64,000 nucleotides of DNA from Marsupella aquatica (lineage: Eukaryota; Marchantiophyta), in the NCBI GenBank assembly GCA_973895155.1, contig OZ316897.1, positions 2,294,001 through 2,358,000 on the forward strand. The letters are read 5' to 3'. The position numbers and the translations under genes were made by a program. How positions within the stretch are numbered: position 1 is the first letter of the stretch; each line of letters opens with the position of its first letter. Below the pieces are notes generated by a model. That model was not told where the DNA came from, ran no database searches, and saw only the letters and a list, made by a program, of their open reading frames with translations. Positions 45,743 to 56,461 of the stretch are shown in pieces.

Positions 45743-47849
45743 TTCAGGGATGAGCAACGCATTACATACCTAGTGTACTTAATGTCCTCAGTCCTCCCCT
45801 TCGCCTTGCATTGTGCTAGTCTGACCAACGAAGATTGAAAATGGTCCTCGTGCTCATTCCACGCCCGGCCCCAGACTCCCGCATTTACTTCGGCGATTCA
45901 GACAATGCACACTTCAGTTAGCGACAGATCTCCGGGTTTATTGTCTTTGGGATCCACGTTAGCCAGCGCTCAAGAAAAGACTTTAACGTCTCAGTCCACC
46001 AAGACTTAACACGACCCTGTGACTGCCCATCTTGCCCAGGTCTTGATGACATCTTGCTCATAAGGGTCTGGTTAAGTCCAGGAGATGCCAGAGGGTCCTG
46101 TTAATAAGTTTTTTCTTGGCCAGCGCGTTATAGCTTGCTCGAGATCGCTTTCAGCTGGCTGTATAGTGCTCGATAGTCAAGAGGGTCTGAAGCTGCAATT
46201 CCTGGATGCTTCCCACTTCTCCACGGGAGTGAAAAGAATGCCCTCGATCTACCTTTCTCAACAATTAATGGACCAGTTGCAAGACGGCTGTTGAGATATG
46301 AAACAAACAGACACACAATAAAATAGAGAAAACAGAAGCGGTAAACTAAAAAACGCGCCTTCCTGAGATGCATTCAGCTCTTCGAATCAAGGACATCCCC
46401 CAGTTTGACCGCAAACAACGAATCCCCGGTCATTCGTCATTTGTTCGGTTGTAGGTCGGCTGAATTCGTCGTGTCTTGTGAGGTGTCTGAGAGAATCGAG
46501 GTGTCGAACAAAATTAACACTTATCATAAACTGAACATAAGTTTCTGTGACGGCAGCTAGGACAGTGAGGCACCGCACCGCAAGCTCCAACAACATGTGG
46601 TGAATGAGGGTCTGAGAGCCGTCTTTGCATGTGGATCGAGCATGGACACCCGGCCTCGGAAACTCTCGGTCTGTATGCACTATATATGCACACAACACAC
46701 TCCACAGGCGGACATAGGCACATAGCTGTGAAACTCGATCACGGAGCTTTTACAGACGCCTGGACCGTACCCCACTTGTTGCAATTAGTTCGTGGACCCC
46801 TGGATACATTTTTCAGGCCTTGTTTGAGTACAAATAATGTATGTAATTATTGGCTTTAACTCAAATTGTGAGAGGCTATTATGGTCCAAAATGTTATGAT
46901 ATCACAATTGATTATGATGAGATAATTTTACAAATTTTAATGAAAGTATAGGAGAAATTATCTAGTACAAATGAAATTTTGCAATCTTCTTCATAATGAC
47001 CACCAGGAAAATAAGGGCCTTTAGCTTGAGTTTTGAGAGCCTAATTAATATGGTCCATATTGCTATGTTAGCAGACATGAAAACACTTAAGATTTATGAA
47101 GTATTTAAGCTGGTAGTAATGTTGTGTTGGACAAATAGTATAGATTTTATAGCTTGCATTGTTTAGATTAGATTTTATCACTAATCCATTGTGGACCCAT
47201 TGAGCCATGGACTTAGCAGTTTGACATTTTCTTAATTGCCACCGGAATACTTTGCTTTGCAGGCCTAAGTCAACAGCATAGTTATCACAAGCAGTTGTCA
47301 AAATCAAGTCAACCAAATTTTTGTTACATGCAATCAAATTCTCAAGCTAAGAGAGTGACCAATAGTCAATCCGTGGCAAGTCTATTTGAAACCAGATCAA
47401 TGTCTAATCAAATGAATTGTATCAATTCATTAAATTCAAGTTCCTACCATAGCTAGCAGTTTGCCTGAATTACAACAGGCTGGAACTGTTCCTCCATGTG
47501 CCAATTACCCTTTAAGAAGGAAGTATCAAGTTAGTTATAATTAGTCATTGTTTATTATATGAAAAATATTTTCAAAATTGGATACGTAACTAAAATGGTT
47601 ACATGGTGACAGTTTTACCTGTCTTGTTCTTTGCATTTCTAAATTTTTATATTTCCTTGTATGGCATGGCGTCCAAAATTTACACCCAAATTGATGCAAA
47701 CACAAATGAAAACTGTAAGTTTGATTCACAAAATTGACTAGTCTTGTTTGTTGCGGTTATTGTTGACATGGCATGCTCTGGTGCTAGGAATTTTGGAAAG
47801 GACCTCTCATGGGGTCCGTAATGATTTATCCCCACCGGGATGGATTTCA
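45743..47849. other. Intergenic, no gene supported
   Basis: Several ORFs of 60-100 codons on both strands, none with a recognisable domain, signal peptide pattern or codon-level consistency. The segment from about 46860 on is strongly AT-rich. Confidence 0.5.
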
Positions 47850-47858
47850 ATAGATTAC

Positions 47859-48966
47859 ATACGTATATGCAGGAGGCCGATGGGCCCTACATATGGTGTA
47901 ACTTTCTCAATCATGGGCTAGTAACAAACTTTTCTTACCTCATGGGCCACAAAGAAACTTTTCTTAACTAGTAGGCCCTTAGGAAACTTTTCTTACCTCA
48001 TAGGCCTCCTCTTAATGAGCCGCACTCACTCTTCTTGTAAGGTGCCAAACTGTGTAGTTGACCATAACAAGACAGTACTATGTTATGCACAGCGTGTTGA
48101 CGTCCACTCCACTATGGTCTGCGCCATAGTGAACTTGGGAGTGAACTGTGCTCCCAATCGAGTGGCCAACAACACAGTCCACACCGGGGTTCTAAATAGG
48201 GCAGGGGCGGGTTTAGCCATGAAGACATATTGCATTATGGATTTGTGTGTTGTACGTGATGGGTTTAGGGTTGTCGCCAAGTCTACTTGACAATCGTTGG
48301 TCTTTGATTCTTTGTGTTGTGGGAGGGAAGTGCTTGGGTTTTGTCGATGCTCGGGCTTCTGTCAATGCTCAATGCTCGAGTTTGTCAATAGTTACCTTCA
48401 GGTTGTTGATTGAAGCCTAGTGCTGCATAGATAGTGCCAAGTGATAGAAAACAAGTGCCCAATGGCCAGTGACAGAATAAGTGCTAGTGGAAGTACCAGG
48501 ATCATAATGATCGCACATGTCCTCCAAACTGATAGTTCCCAATCAAAATGTCGAGAAAACCCTGTGTGGAACACGTTAAATTCAAATTCAAAGACATAAT
48601 CCATATTGTCATTGCTTTGCAGTTCATGTAGCATCCGCGATTCAAATTTGAAGACATAATCCATGTATTGTTTTCACTTTGCAGTTTGGGTAGTGGCGGT
48701 CGCAATTCCACGATTCCCCTAACCGCGTTGTTTGACCATGCAAGGTTGGGTGCAGGTTTGACGGTGCAGTTTGCCTTATAGTCATGGTTGACCATAGAGT
48801 TTTTTGAAAACATAGTTGGTCACTGCATCAAGCAAAAATTGGTTAGAGTGCCTGCTAGAAGAACAATTGATGCAAAAGTGTAGCAAGGGCCTATTAGGTA
48901 AAAACGTTTTATAGGGGCCCATCAGGTAAGAAAGTTACACAAGAGGGCCCATCAAGCATATACCTC
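47859..48966. mobile_element. Second MULE-like non-autonomous element, 1.1 kb
   Basis: The ends are inverted: the left (GTATATGC..GATGGGCCC..GTGTAACTTTCT, from about 47863) matches the reverse complement of the right (ending about 48962) with short indels. Both arms contain a repeated inner word (GGGCC followed by about 10 bases and AAACTTTTCTTACCT), three times on the left and about twice on the right. A 9-bp direct duplication, ATAGATTAC, lies at 47850-47858 and 48967-48975. The interior holds ORFs such as 48015-48290 without known homology and a diverged direct repeat at about 48586-48725. No transposase. The 9-bp duplication suggests a Mutator-like origin, as for the element at 441-1962. 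Confidence 0.7.
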
Positions 48967-49082
48967 ATAGATTACCTTTGAGTGGCTAGAATGTTCCTTG
49001 GAAACTAATAGTAAGGGCATGTCAAACCATGGCTACAAGCAATCTACTATCCATGGGCCAATTTAACTTTTCAGCCTTAAAA

Positions 49083-49375
49083 TATATATACACATACTTT
49101 TTACAGAAAAAGGCCAAATAGAGTACAAAAGAATAAACAAGAGAGGTCCCAAGTGGACAAAACCAAACGCAAAAGAAGTGAGCAAAAGGAAACCCTAAAA
49201 ACCAAGAAAGAGGAACTAAAAGAAGTGAGCAAAAGGAAACCCCTAAAAACCAAGAAAGAGGAACTAAAATTACCGCAAATGGACCGAGGTCCTCATCATA
49301 CCTAGCAAATGTGGCAACAAGCTAGTGGTCTACATCAAGTGTCGAAACTAGATCGGCAAGTGGGACAGGAATGTC
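49083..49375 (-). mobile_element. 5'-truncated LINE 3' fragment, copy 3
   Basis: The reverse complement of this stretch matches the last about 290 bases of LINE copy 2, from 'ACATTCCTGTCCCACTTGCC' (the end of the coding region, with the LDVDH codons) through the 3' tail to 'AAAGTATGTGTATA'. It carries the same tandem doubling of the 47-bp tail segment as copy 2, absent from copy 1. Short 5'-truncated copies are normal for LINEs. A duplication of about 7 bases (TTAAAAT) is possible but weak. Confidence 0.88.
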
Positions 49376-49737
49376 TTTAAAATTCTTATGGGGCCGTACT
49401 TAGATAGCCTGTAAGAACTTAGTCCTGGCCATTAAAAATGTTGTATGGCCTTGGTTGTATCTAAGCTATGCCCCGCTTTTGACACTCCTTAATAGGACCT
49501 CTCAAATCTGGGCCATTGCCAAAAGTTATGGACTATGGTCCGTCATGTAGCTCTAGGGATGTGTGACCCAGTTAAACCACACATCGGGGTATTTAAAGCA
49601 GCAAGGGACTGTACGGCCATAAATGCTGGGCAGGGCGCAGGGAAATCCAGGATCGGGCATGAGAGATGGCTCACAACTCCAAACTTCATTAAAATTTATT
49701 GCAAAAACTATTTACTCATTTTTGAAACTAGAAACAC

Positions 49738-50235
49738 CCAACTGTAGATCTTGTCGAGATCTCTCTTTTGCACCCTAGATCGCCTTCTAACGTGGACGGA
49801 CAAGATTTTAAGATGCAATAAACAATGAACGGCAGAGATTGCAAAATCAATGAATCGACGGCCAGGAGCGCTTAGATTTGTTTTATTTTTAATTTGAGAA
49901 ATATAAACCCATTTACAAAACGGAAAAAACCCATCCATAGATCTCCTCGAGGTCTTTCTTTTGAGCCATAGATTGACCAATATGATAGACGGATGAGATT
50001 TGTGGAGGCAAAACAATCAGACGGCTTAGATCAATATTCCCCCCGAAATTCAAATTTTGAATCCAGCCAATCAGAGCACACCATTCGTTTTTCTATCATT
50101 TCTCCTGAAATAATAAACCATTTTTTGTGAGATTTTTTGGAGACGTAGATCTCAACAAGACCTACAATTTGAGCCATAGATCACATCCTATGGCTGAGGG
50201 TAGGCGCAGCTATGAGCGTCGATCGGACGGTGGAG
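49738..50235. repeat. Three diverged copies of a segment around 'TAGATCTC..GAGCCATAGATC'
   Basis: Copies start at about 49746, 49937 and 50145. Each has TAGATCT, then a GAGATCT/GAGGTCT or AAGACCT word, then TTTTGCACCCTAGATC or TTTGAGCCATAGATC, followed in the first two by a 'GACGGA..AGATTT' segment and a trailing 'ACGGC..AGAT' segment. Diverged tandem repeat of roughly 190-210 bp; family unknown. No gene. Confidence 0.6.
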
Positions 50236-51444
50236 GGCAGGCGTTGCTGCGTAGCCCGTCTTTTTGCTGTATGGGATACACTTCGTATGGGGACTCCGCG
50301 TTACGCGGAGCCCCTTATACTTGGATGCGTGGTTTAAAGAATGTAAACTATGAGAGGAGGTAGCATATATTGACCCACCCCATAAGGCGGTCTCAGTCCA
50401 GTCTCATAGCATAATATGATTGTCCTTTTTTCTTCATTCTTGGTCAACTGTCATCTCAAATTCAACCGTCATCTCATGTTAGACAGAAAGTTCACATGCC
50501 TTCAATGATAGCTTTTTGGATTTTCTAGATTTCTGGCAAAGTTTTTGATATAACTATTGGTTAAATATTGAGCCCGCGGGCTTCCATAATGGTAGCCAAA
50601 GATAGGCTCCTATATAGGAGCCCTATACGTCCCACAATGTCCTGTAAGTAGGACTGACATTAGTATTAATTAATATCTCTTAGGCTAATAAGTGTATTCA
50701 CATCCTGTTTCCAAAGCATTATAGGCATCATGGCGCCAAATTAAAGGGTCATTATGTGAAAAACACTGTGAAGTAAAAAGATGTTGTCAAGTAAAAGTGT
50801 GCCCCTTGCCCGACACCTTGTCACCAACGCCCATGCCATGATCTTTACTATGCCTTTGGGCCTTCTGTTGTTGTTTTTTTGGCAGTGAAAATTACACCAA
50901 AAATGAATATAAAAAATCACCCCAAATATTAGAATAATAAGTTTTTATTTGATTAGTGTATGTAGTCCTCTTATTGACTAAGGTAGTATGTGCAATCTCG
51001 TGTGCAATTTAACTCCTCCAAGTATTACACTAAACTATGCATTATTATTCTACTGTGTATGTACACCATATTGAATATGTAGACTACTTCCTTGCGTTGA
51101 TCATGGAGGGAAGATACTCATTAAGATTTCCTGGTGCATTGTGTTACTATAGTACATTTTTAAAAAGAACATTATCTCATTTGATTCCCTCTGTAACAAT
51201 GGTATGACTCGTTTTCATTCACACTAAACTGAATTCACTTTTTGGCTTTAATTGTTCTTTCTCTCTGACAGGTTTTCTCATTTTTTGTGCCCTGAATTTG
51301 AATGATAACCACCTCAAAAAATGACGCAACCCTTTATTACAGTAGTTAGTAATAGCCGCTCAAAACTTGAGGAGAAGCTCTCGTTTGGGGGGCACTGTAT
51401 ATATCCCACAACAAGCTGTAAGCAGGGCTAACATTAGTATTAAT
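50236..51444. other. Intergenic repeat-rich stretch, no gene seen
   Basis: A 40-bp segment ending 'CATTAGTATTAATTAAT' occurs twice (about 50632-50673 and 51408-51447), bracketing about 735 bp; this might mark an insertion or a local duplication. A perfect 18-bp palindrome GGCTCCTATATAGGAGCC lies at about 50607. No coding region is supported. Confidence 0.45.
50282..50321. other. GC-rich hairpin
   Basis: GTATGGGGACTCCGCG, then TTA, then CGCGGAGCCCCTTATAC forms an imperfect stem of about 15 pairs around the perfect core CTCCGCG/CGCGGAG. It stands out from the AT-rich surroundings. Function unknown. Confidence 0.6.
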
Positions 51445-52860
51445 TAATCAAGCACTATAATACACAATGCGGCCCAAAAATATTAGTCATGGTCCAGGGT
51501 TTATGAAAAGGCAATGGGCATGAATGATTCCCTGCCAATGGATCAGTTTACACTATTTGCATACCCTTAGATGACAAAAAGACAGTGTCCTGGTGGGTAG
51601 AGTAATGTGGGGATGACTCACATATGACGGGGATCTGCTTTGAGTGCAATTTCAAAATAGTGGTTCAGGGCAAGTACAAGGATGTGGGGATGGGGTCTAA
51701 TGGGATGGGGTATGGATGGGGATGGTTCTCACTGGCATGTGCAGAGGGAAGAGTAGGGAACACAAGTGCATAAGAACTGGCAAAGGGGAAGAGGTGAGGT
51801 AAGCATGTGTGCTCGGAGTGGGGTACCACACAGGAAAGAAGAAAAAAGGTTTGGGGTACATAATGGAGTACAAAGACATGTATGGTACAAAAACAAAGGT
51901 AGACTAAAAAAATATTTACATCCCGTACCAAAGGTACGGACATTACAAAGCCAAGCCATGGGGAGAGAAAAGACAAATTTTAAGATACCAATTAGGACAG
52001 TGAGGTAAGAAAAATAAAATTGTTTGTGATTTCTAACTTTTGTCTTTAGAGGGAAAATGTAGTGTCAATAAACGTTAGTCCAAAATAGGAGGAGGAGACT
52101 ATATATAATATATTCAAATATCTCCCATTCAAGGCCACACACAAACTTTCTAGATATATTTTTTTGGCGGGGAAATGAGTTTTCTCTTTTTTAAGATCTA
52201 TCTTAAGAGGGGGGCTATTCCTTGTTTGCTTTTTTTTTGTGAAGATAGTTTATGGGGCCTCTCTGATCCATTTTTTTCCAACATCTTTTCTGCACGATGA
52301 CTTTGTTGCTTGACACGTTTTTCACATGTTTCTTTGTGGACATCTTACACACTTGATAACATTTTCAGTCTGTATTCTTTCCACGTCGTAGGGGATATTT
52401 TCTACTTGGCATCAGGTACTATAATATGTGATCCCGGTAATTCTGGGGGATCGTCTGTTAATTTACAAGGTAAATAAGAAAGAATGGAACACAATCCTGA
52501 TCATGCAAAAACATATTTTATTTCCACCGTTAGATAAACCTACACAGACCTCCCTGCATCCCTTCATGTCCTGCCTTGACAGGACATGAAACATTTCCCA
52601 GCCTTTTTTTTGTTTTGCCCATTAAAAATTCTGATCCAATAATATTGCCAAAGTTTTTGCCCAATATCTGCCAGATATCTTGCCACAAGTGTTGAATTCT
52701 CCTTCACTTACTACCTGTTTGCACCATGCGCCCTCTACCTTAATTTGAATTGACTTCAAATCTACAACATTCAATAACACATATTTCACAGAATGATAAC
52801 ATTATTGGACTATCATGTTTTTTGACATGACAGCTGTCATGTACTTGTTATTATAACTCT
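51445..52860 (+). repeat. Dispersed repeat, copy B (less interrupted)
   Basis: Second copy of the repeat at 20250-22750, in the same orientation but without the APE-LINE fragment and solo LTR. It stops matching near 'GACATGACA' at about 52835. It therefore shows that the two insertions in copy A came later or into an already different copy. ORFs in it are not conserved between the copies. Confidence 0.7.
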
Positions 52861-53090
52861 AGTCCTGGGTTAACATGGGGCTTAATTTCTAGTTGTTTAG
52901 GCTAAATCACCATTAGGGTGTTAATGGTCCGTGATTAGCCATACTCTAGTATTTAGCATATAGAGGGGCCAGGGAGAGCTCATCTTGGAAAGTCCTGCTC
53001 ATGGTACTCATGCTCATTGTTGAGAACTAATTAGGTGCTAAGATGAGAGCTTGTACAAAGAGTCTTTGTGTGGCCATGGTGGCCAAAGTT

Positions 53091-53181
53091 TAGTTTAATT
53101 CCATATTTTTGGCTTCATGTGAGAATTTTTCAATTTAGTTTAATTCCATATTTTTGGCTTCATGTGGAGAATTTTTCAAAA
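53091..53181 (+). repeat. 45-bp tandem duplication
   Basis: TAGTTTAATTCCATATTTTT and the following bases through 'GAGAATTTTTCAA' occur at 53091-53135 and 53136-53181, differing by one inserted G. Young, AT-rich, non-coding. Confidence 0.85.
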
Positions 53182-54300
53182 ATAGCAAGGAAGTAAGTAG
53201 GATAACCATTCAAGAGGGCCACATGCCATCACATGTTTCCGCATGGGTCAGTAAATATTTTGGTGTTTGATTTAGCTTCCTATTCCTTTGAAAGAGTGTG
53301 CCTTCATAGGGGAGTTTCCACATGGTATACAAAAATTTCATAACGTGAGCCCCCCACGAGTGAGATGCCCAGGTATTGCAGATGAATTTCAAGATATAAA
53401 CTAGCAGCTCAATTCACGCTACTCTAGCTAGAGGAGGGCCGAAGCACAAAGCACTCATCAAGAAGGGATCAGTCCAGCACAATAATCACCAGGATGTATG
53501 ATCAATCAAGCTAATTTCTCTAGACGACTCATCCTTGGAGATTGCGTTTCAGAGTCCAGACTGACATTGTCTGAGTGATTACTTGTAGAAATTGCTATCA
53601 CTCTCACTGTGTCTATTAGAGATGACAGTTGGCTTCCTCCTTCGAATGAAAAGCCTCCTCATTGCAGACCGGACATTACCAGGCGGCATCCCTGCATGTG
53701 CCTAAAGTCACAGCTACAAATGCGGCAATTCAATTTAGAACGACGAGCAAAATCTCCATCGCAATTTCAATCGAACCCTCATGGGAGTCGACTACAATCT
53801 TCAAGAATCACGGTATCAACACTGATTCGGATCAAATGTCAACAGACATTATGTTCGGCATCAACTCTCCAACTTCAATATCGAAAGCAATATCCAGACT
53901 AGAATTGAAGATCGAACATCATAAATAAGCATCTCAATTGTGACGATATCCAATCATGTAAGTGAACAAATGACTTGAAAAACCAGTTCCCGTAACATGG
54001 ACGAGATTTGATGGTGTTGAATCGACGCCAAACATGTTAACTGTCACTAAGTAAAAGGGATACAAACTTGTTCTCTACTGTCTAGCTTGTGAATCAAAGT
54101 AACTTGAGCTTCAATCGGAGATCACCCATCAATGCTAAAGGGATAAAAGTTATCATGATAAATTGAAACCAAATATGTGAATTTCTTGGGATGATGTCCA
54201 AAAACACTCCTGTTCTAAGGTTGGATCGAGTCAAAGTACACAGATCGACATTCTTCAAAGAAGAATTCAGTGCAAGAATCGAAGTCTCGGATGGTACGTG
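53182..54300. other. Intergenic, no gene supported
   Basis: Overlapping ORFs at 53609-53928 have no recognisable domain and no support from codon pattern. The region precedes the 3' end of the small secreted-protein gene (minus strand). Confidence 0.45.
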
Positions 54301-54333
54301 GCCTGGTAGTACTGATCGAGCATGAGAACTTTT

Positions 54334-54699
54334 CTAAGCAATGCTGCAAGACGACGGCGAGCAACCAAACTCGCATGCGACCCATACAGTATTCTTGAAC
54401 ACAGGCGTAAACGAGTACTGTCGTCCAGGAGTAGAGTATTGGACTACGGCGGGAATACTGGCTGGATCGAAAGAGGCTTCAAAGCCTGCTTGGCAGCTGA
54501 ATTGGTAGGCACCATCACTTGTCACGGGCTCGTCGATCGAGCACACATCATAGCTATTGTCGTTGAGATCTCCTGTCATGTTGATAGACGGATTGGTGGG
54601 ATCTCCAGCATAAGTTAATTGCGCTACGAAAGTGACGCAGCCATGAGCGCGTTGGCAAAGTAGGAGGACAGTGACGAGGACTACTAATTTGCACTCCAT
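54334..54699 (-). CDS. Small secreted cysteine-containing protein, unknown family
   Basis: Starting at the second ATG (54699), the protein is 121 residues. It opens with a textbook signal peptide: MECKLVVLVTVLLLCQRAHG, then a mature part beginning near CVTFVAQLTYAG. The in-frame ATG at 54735 would put 12 polar residues ahead of it, so I prefer 54699. The mature part has about six cysteines, possible glycosylation sites (NMTG, DNS-type) and a Cys-rich end (CEFGCSPSSCSIA). A TATATATAGATAATT-type box lies about 35-45 bp upstream of the ATG on the minus strand. I do not recognise the family; an apoplastic protein is the natural inference. Confidence 0.7.
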   Translation of the reverse strand: MECKLVVLVTVLLLCQRAHGCVTFVAQLTYAGDPTNPSINMTGDLNDNSYDVCSIDEPVTSDGAYQFSCQAGFEASFDPASIPAVVQYSTPGRQYSFTPVFKNTVWVACEFGCSPSSCSIA

Positions 54700-54739
54700 T
54701 GCGAACTCTGATGGTGTGATCGACCTGCCTACCATATAT

Positions 54740-56461
54740 ATAGATAATTATACCAGAGTAGATACCATCAGCTCCAACCCTCGTGGCTATCTTCTCTCGG
54801 TGATCGACTAAACCTTATCCTGAGACGAGCTCCTGGACATGCTCGGTGAGGTATCTCTAGCCACCATTGTCATGCAGACTGATGGGGAAGTACCTCCCAG
54901 TAGCATCAAAACGATTAACGTCAAACCTAGCGACAATGTATATAATTGACCCTTCAACAAATTAAAAGTCATCTAGAATCAGAACCAGAGCATATTCGTT
55001 GGATGCATGCATTCACGACAGTAATTGTTTTATTGTTTTCTGTCTGTTACCATATTAATAATCTATCTATTAATTACTCAATAACACATCTACGTGAATA
55101 GGCCGTAAACCCGGCCCTAAACTAACACTAAAACTTCAGGCAATGACCTTGCAAAGGGCCTCACTCTTTCCACCTCTATATCTCTCTCTTCCAACTTCTG
55201 AATCAAAAGTATTTTAAATCTAATAACCATCCCCGTAAGCATCGCCATAACTTACCCGATCATAACATTTTAGATCGTGTCTCATAAATTACAGTCAGTA
55301 TATGGTGATATTTGATCCAAATTGAACTCGTGCAATTAAGCTCAATTGACGGGGCAAGTGCGTGATATCCTATGTGTGATCGAAAGGTCGCCTTTATCCA
55401 GAGGAAATTGGATAGGCCCATTATTTGAAGGACTCTCGAAACAATCGATCAGTAGCCTGACGTAATCATAGCACACCACTCAATTCAATTCATATTCTCC
55501 TGTACTAAATTGTCACTTTACTAACTTGTTACTTCATGACTGGCAGCGCTCAAGTGCCAACAATCACGAAGCAAGTCTTTTGTCCCCGCTTTGTCGTCAT
55601 TCTCGGCGGTGTTTATGACTGCCATTACATATACATTGTATATATCACTAAAAGTCACTTTAGCCAATTTGAGTACTTGGTTCAGGATCACTGGACCAAG
55701 TGCTGCCTCGTGGTAAGTCTTCTGACATACAGTCATACAGTCAGGTTGCCACCAAGCACATGAAGGAACGTTTTAGACTTTGCGTTCGAGTTCGAATGAC
55801 AATTTGGTCCATAGCTAGGAGGTAAGGATTTCTAAACCCTAAACCCTTCGCGGCAACCATGGAAACAAGTTTCTCACTCAGACTCTCTCAGTGTCCCCTG
55901 TACGCGCGCTGTCTTTCAGAATACGGAGTCAAGAGTATATTTTTATTTTACTAAGTAGGGTCTCCATGTAGCCCATTCGATGTGATCATGTCGATGAAGA
56001 TACCAAAACCCGCACCTCAGAGTACAATCAAAATTCACTAGTAAGGGACTTCGTTCGAAACGGAGACTAGGCATACCTTGGCAACGACAAACGAAAGTGA
56101 AAACATGAAGGGAAAGACCCGCATACGCCAACATTGATAATTATTAAATCCATAAACACACTAAAACAATGGAAATAGCATCACTTGAAGTTCATTGTCA
56201 TGTCCCAGGTACCTAATTTCCAACTCTAAAAATGTACACTGACTTTTTCTTGTTATTGTTAGGGAGAAAGTCTGCCTAACGAGCATAGAAACGAAAATAA
56301 CCATCATGGTTATCAATTGGTATGGAACTGTCGTGAGGTCCTCGATTTCAGCAATGTGACTGTACAAATTCGACTGTCCACTGTAACGTGTTCACATGTG
56401 TCGCTCAATAGAGAACGCAGACCAGAGCTCTTTTAATTCAGATTAGCAGGCCTAATTCCAG
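54740..56461. other. Intergenic, no gene supported
   Basis: AT-rich with isolated short ORFs. A short telomere-like TAAACCCTAAACCC tract lies at about 55834. It contains the promoter of the small secreted-protein gene at its left edge and the 3' end of the GH81 gene at its right edge. Confidence 0.5.

Noticed and set aside
46085-46860. Several ORFs of 60-103 codons on both strands
   Set aside because: They overlap one another in different frames and show no family signature, signal peptide or splice context.
48015-48290. ORF of 91 codons inside the second MULE-like element as a captured gene
   Set aside because: No domain or compositional support, and the opposite strand is also partly open.
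52838-53095. LTR-like sequence (TATA-like box, pre-spliced look, 'GTGGCCATGGTGGCC')
   Set aside because: No TG..CA borders with a matching 5-bp duplication could be found, unlike the LTR at 21477-21772.
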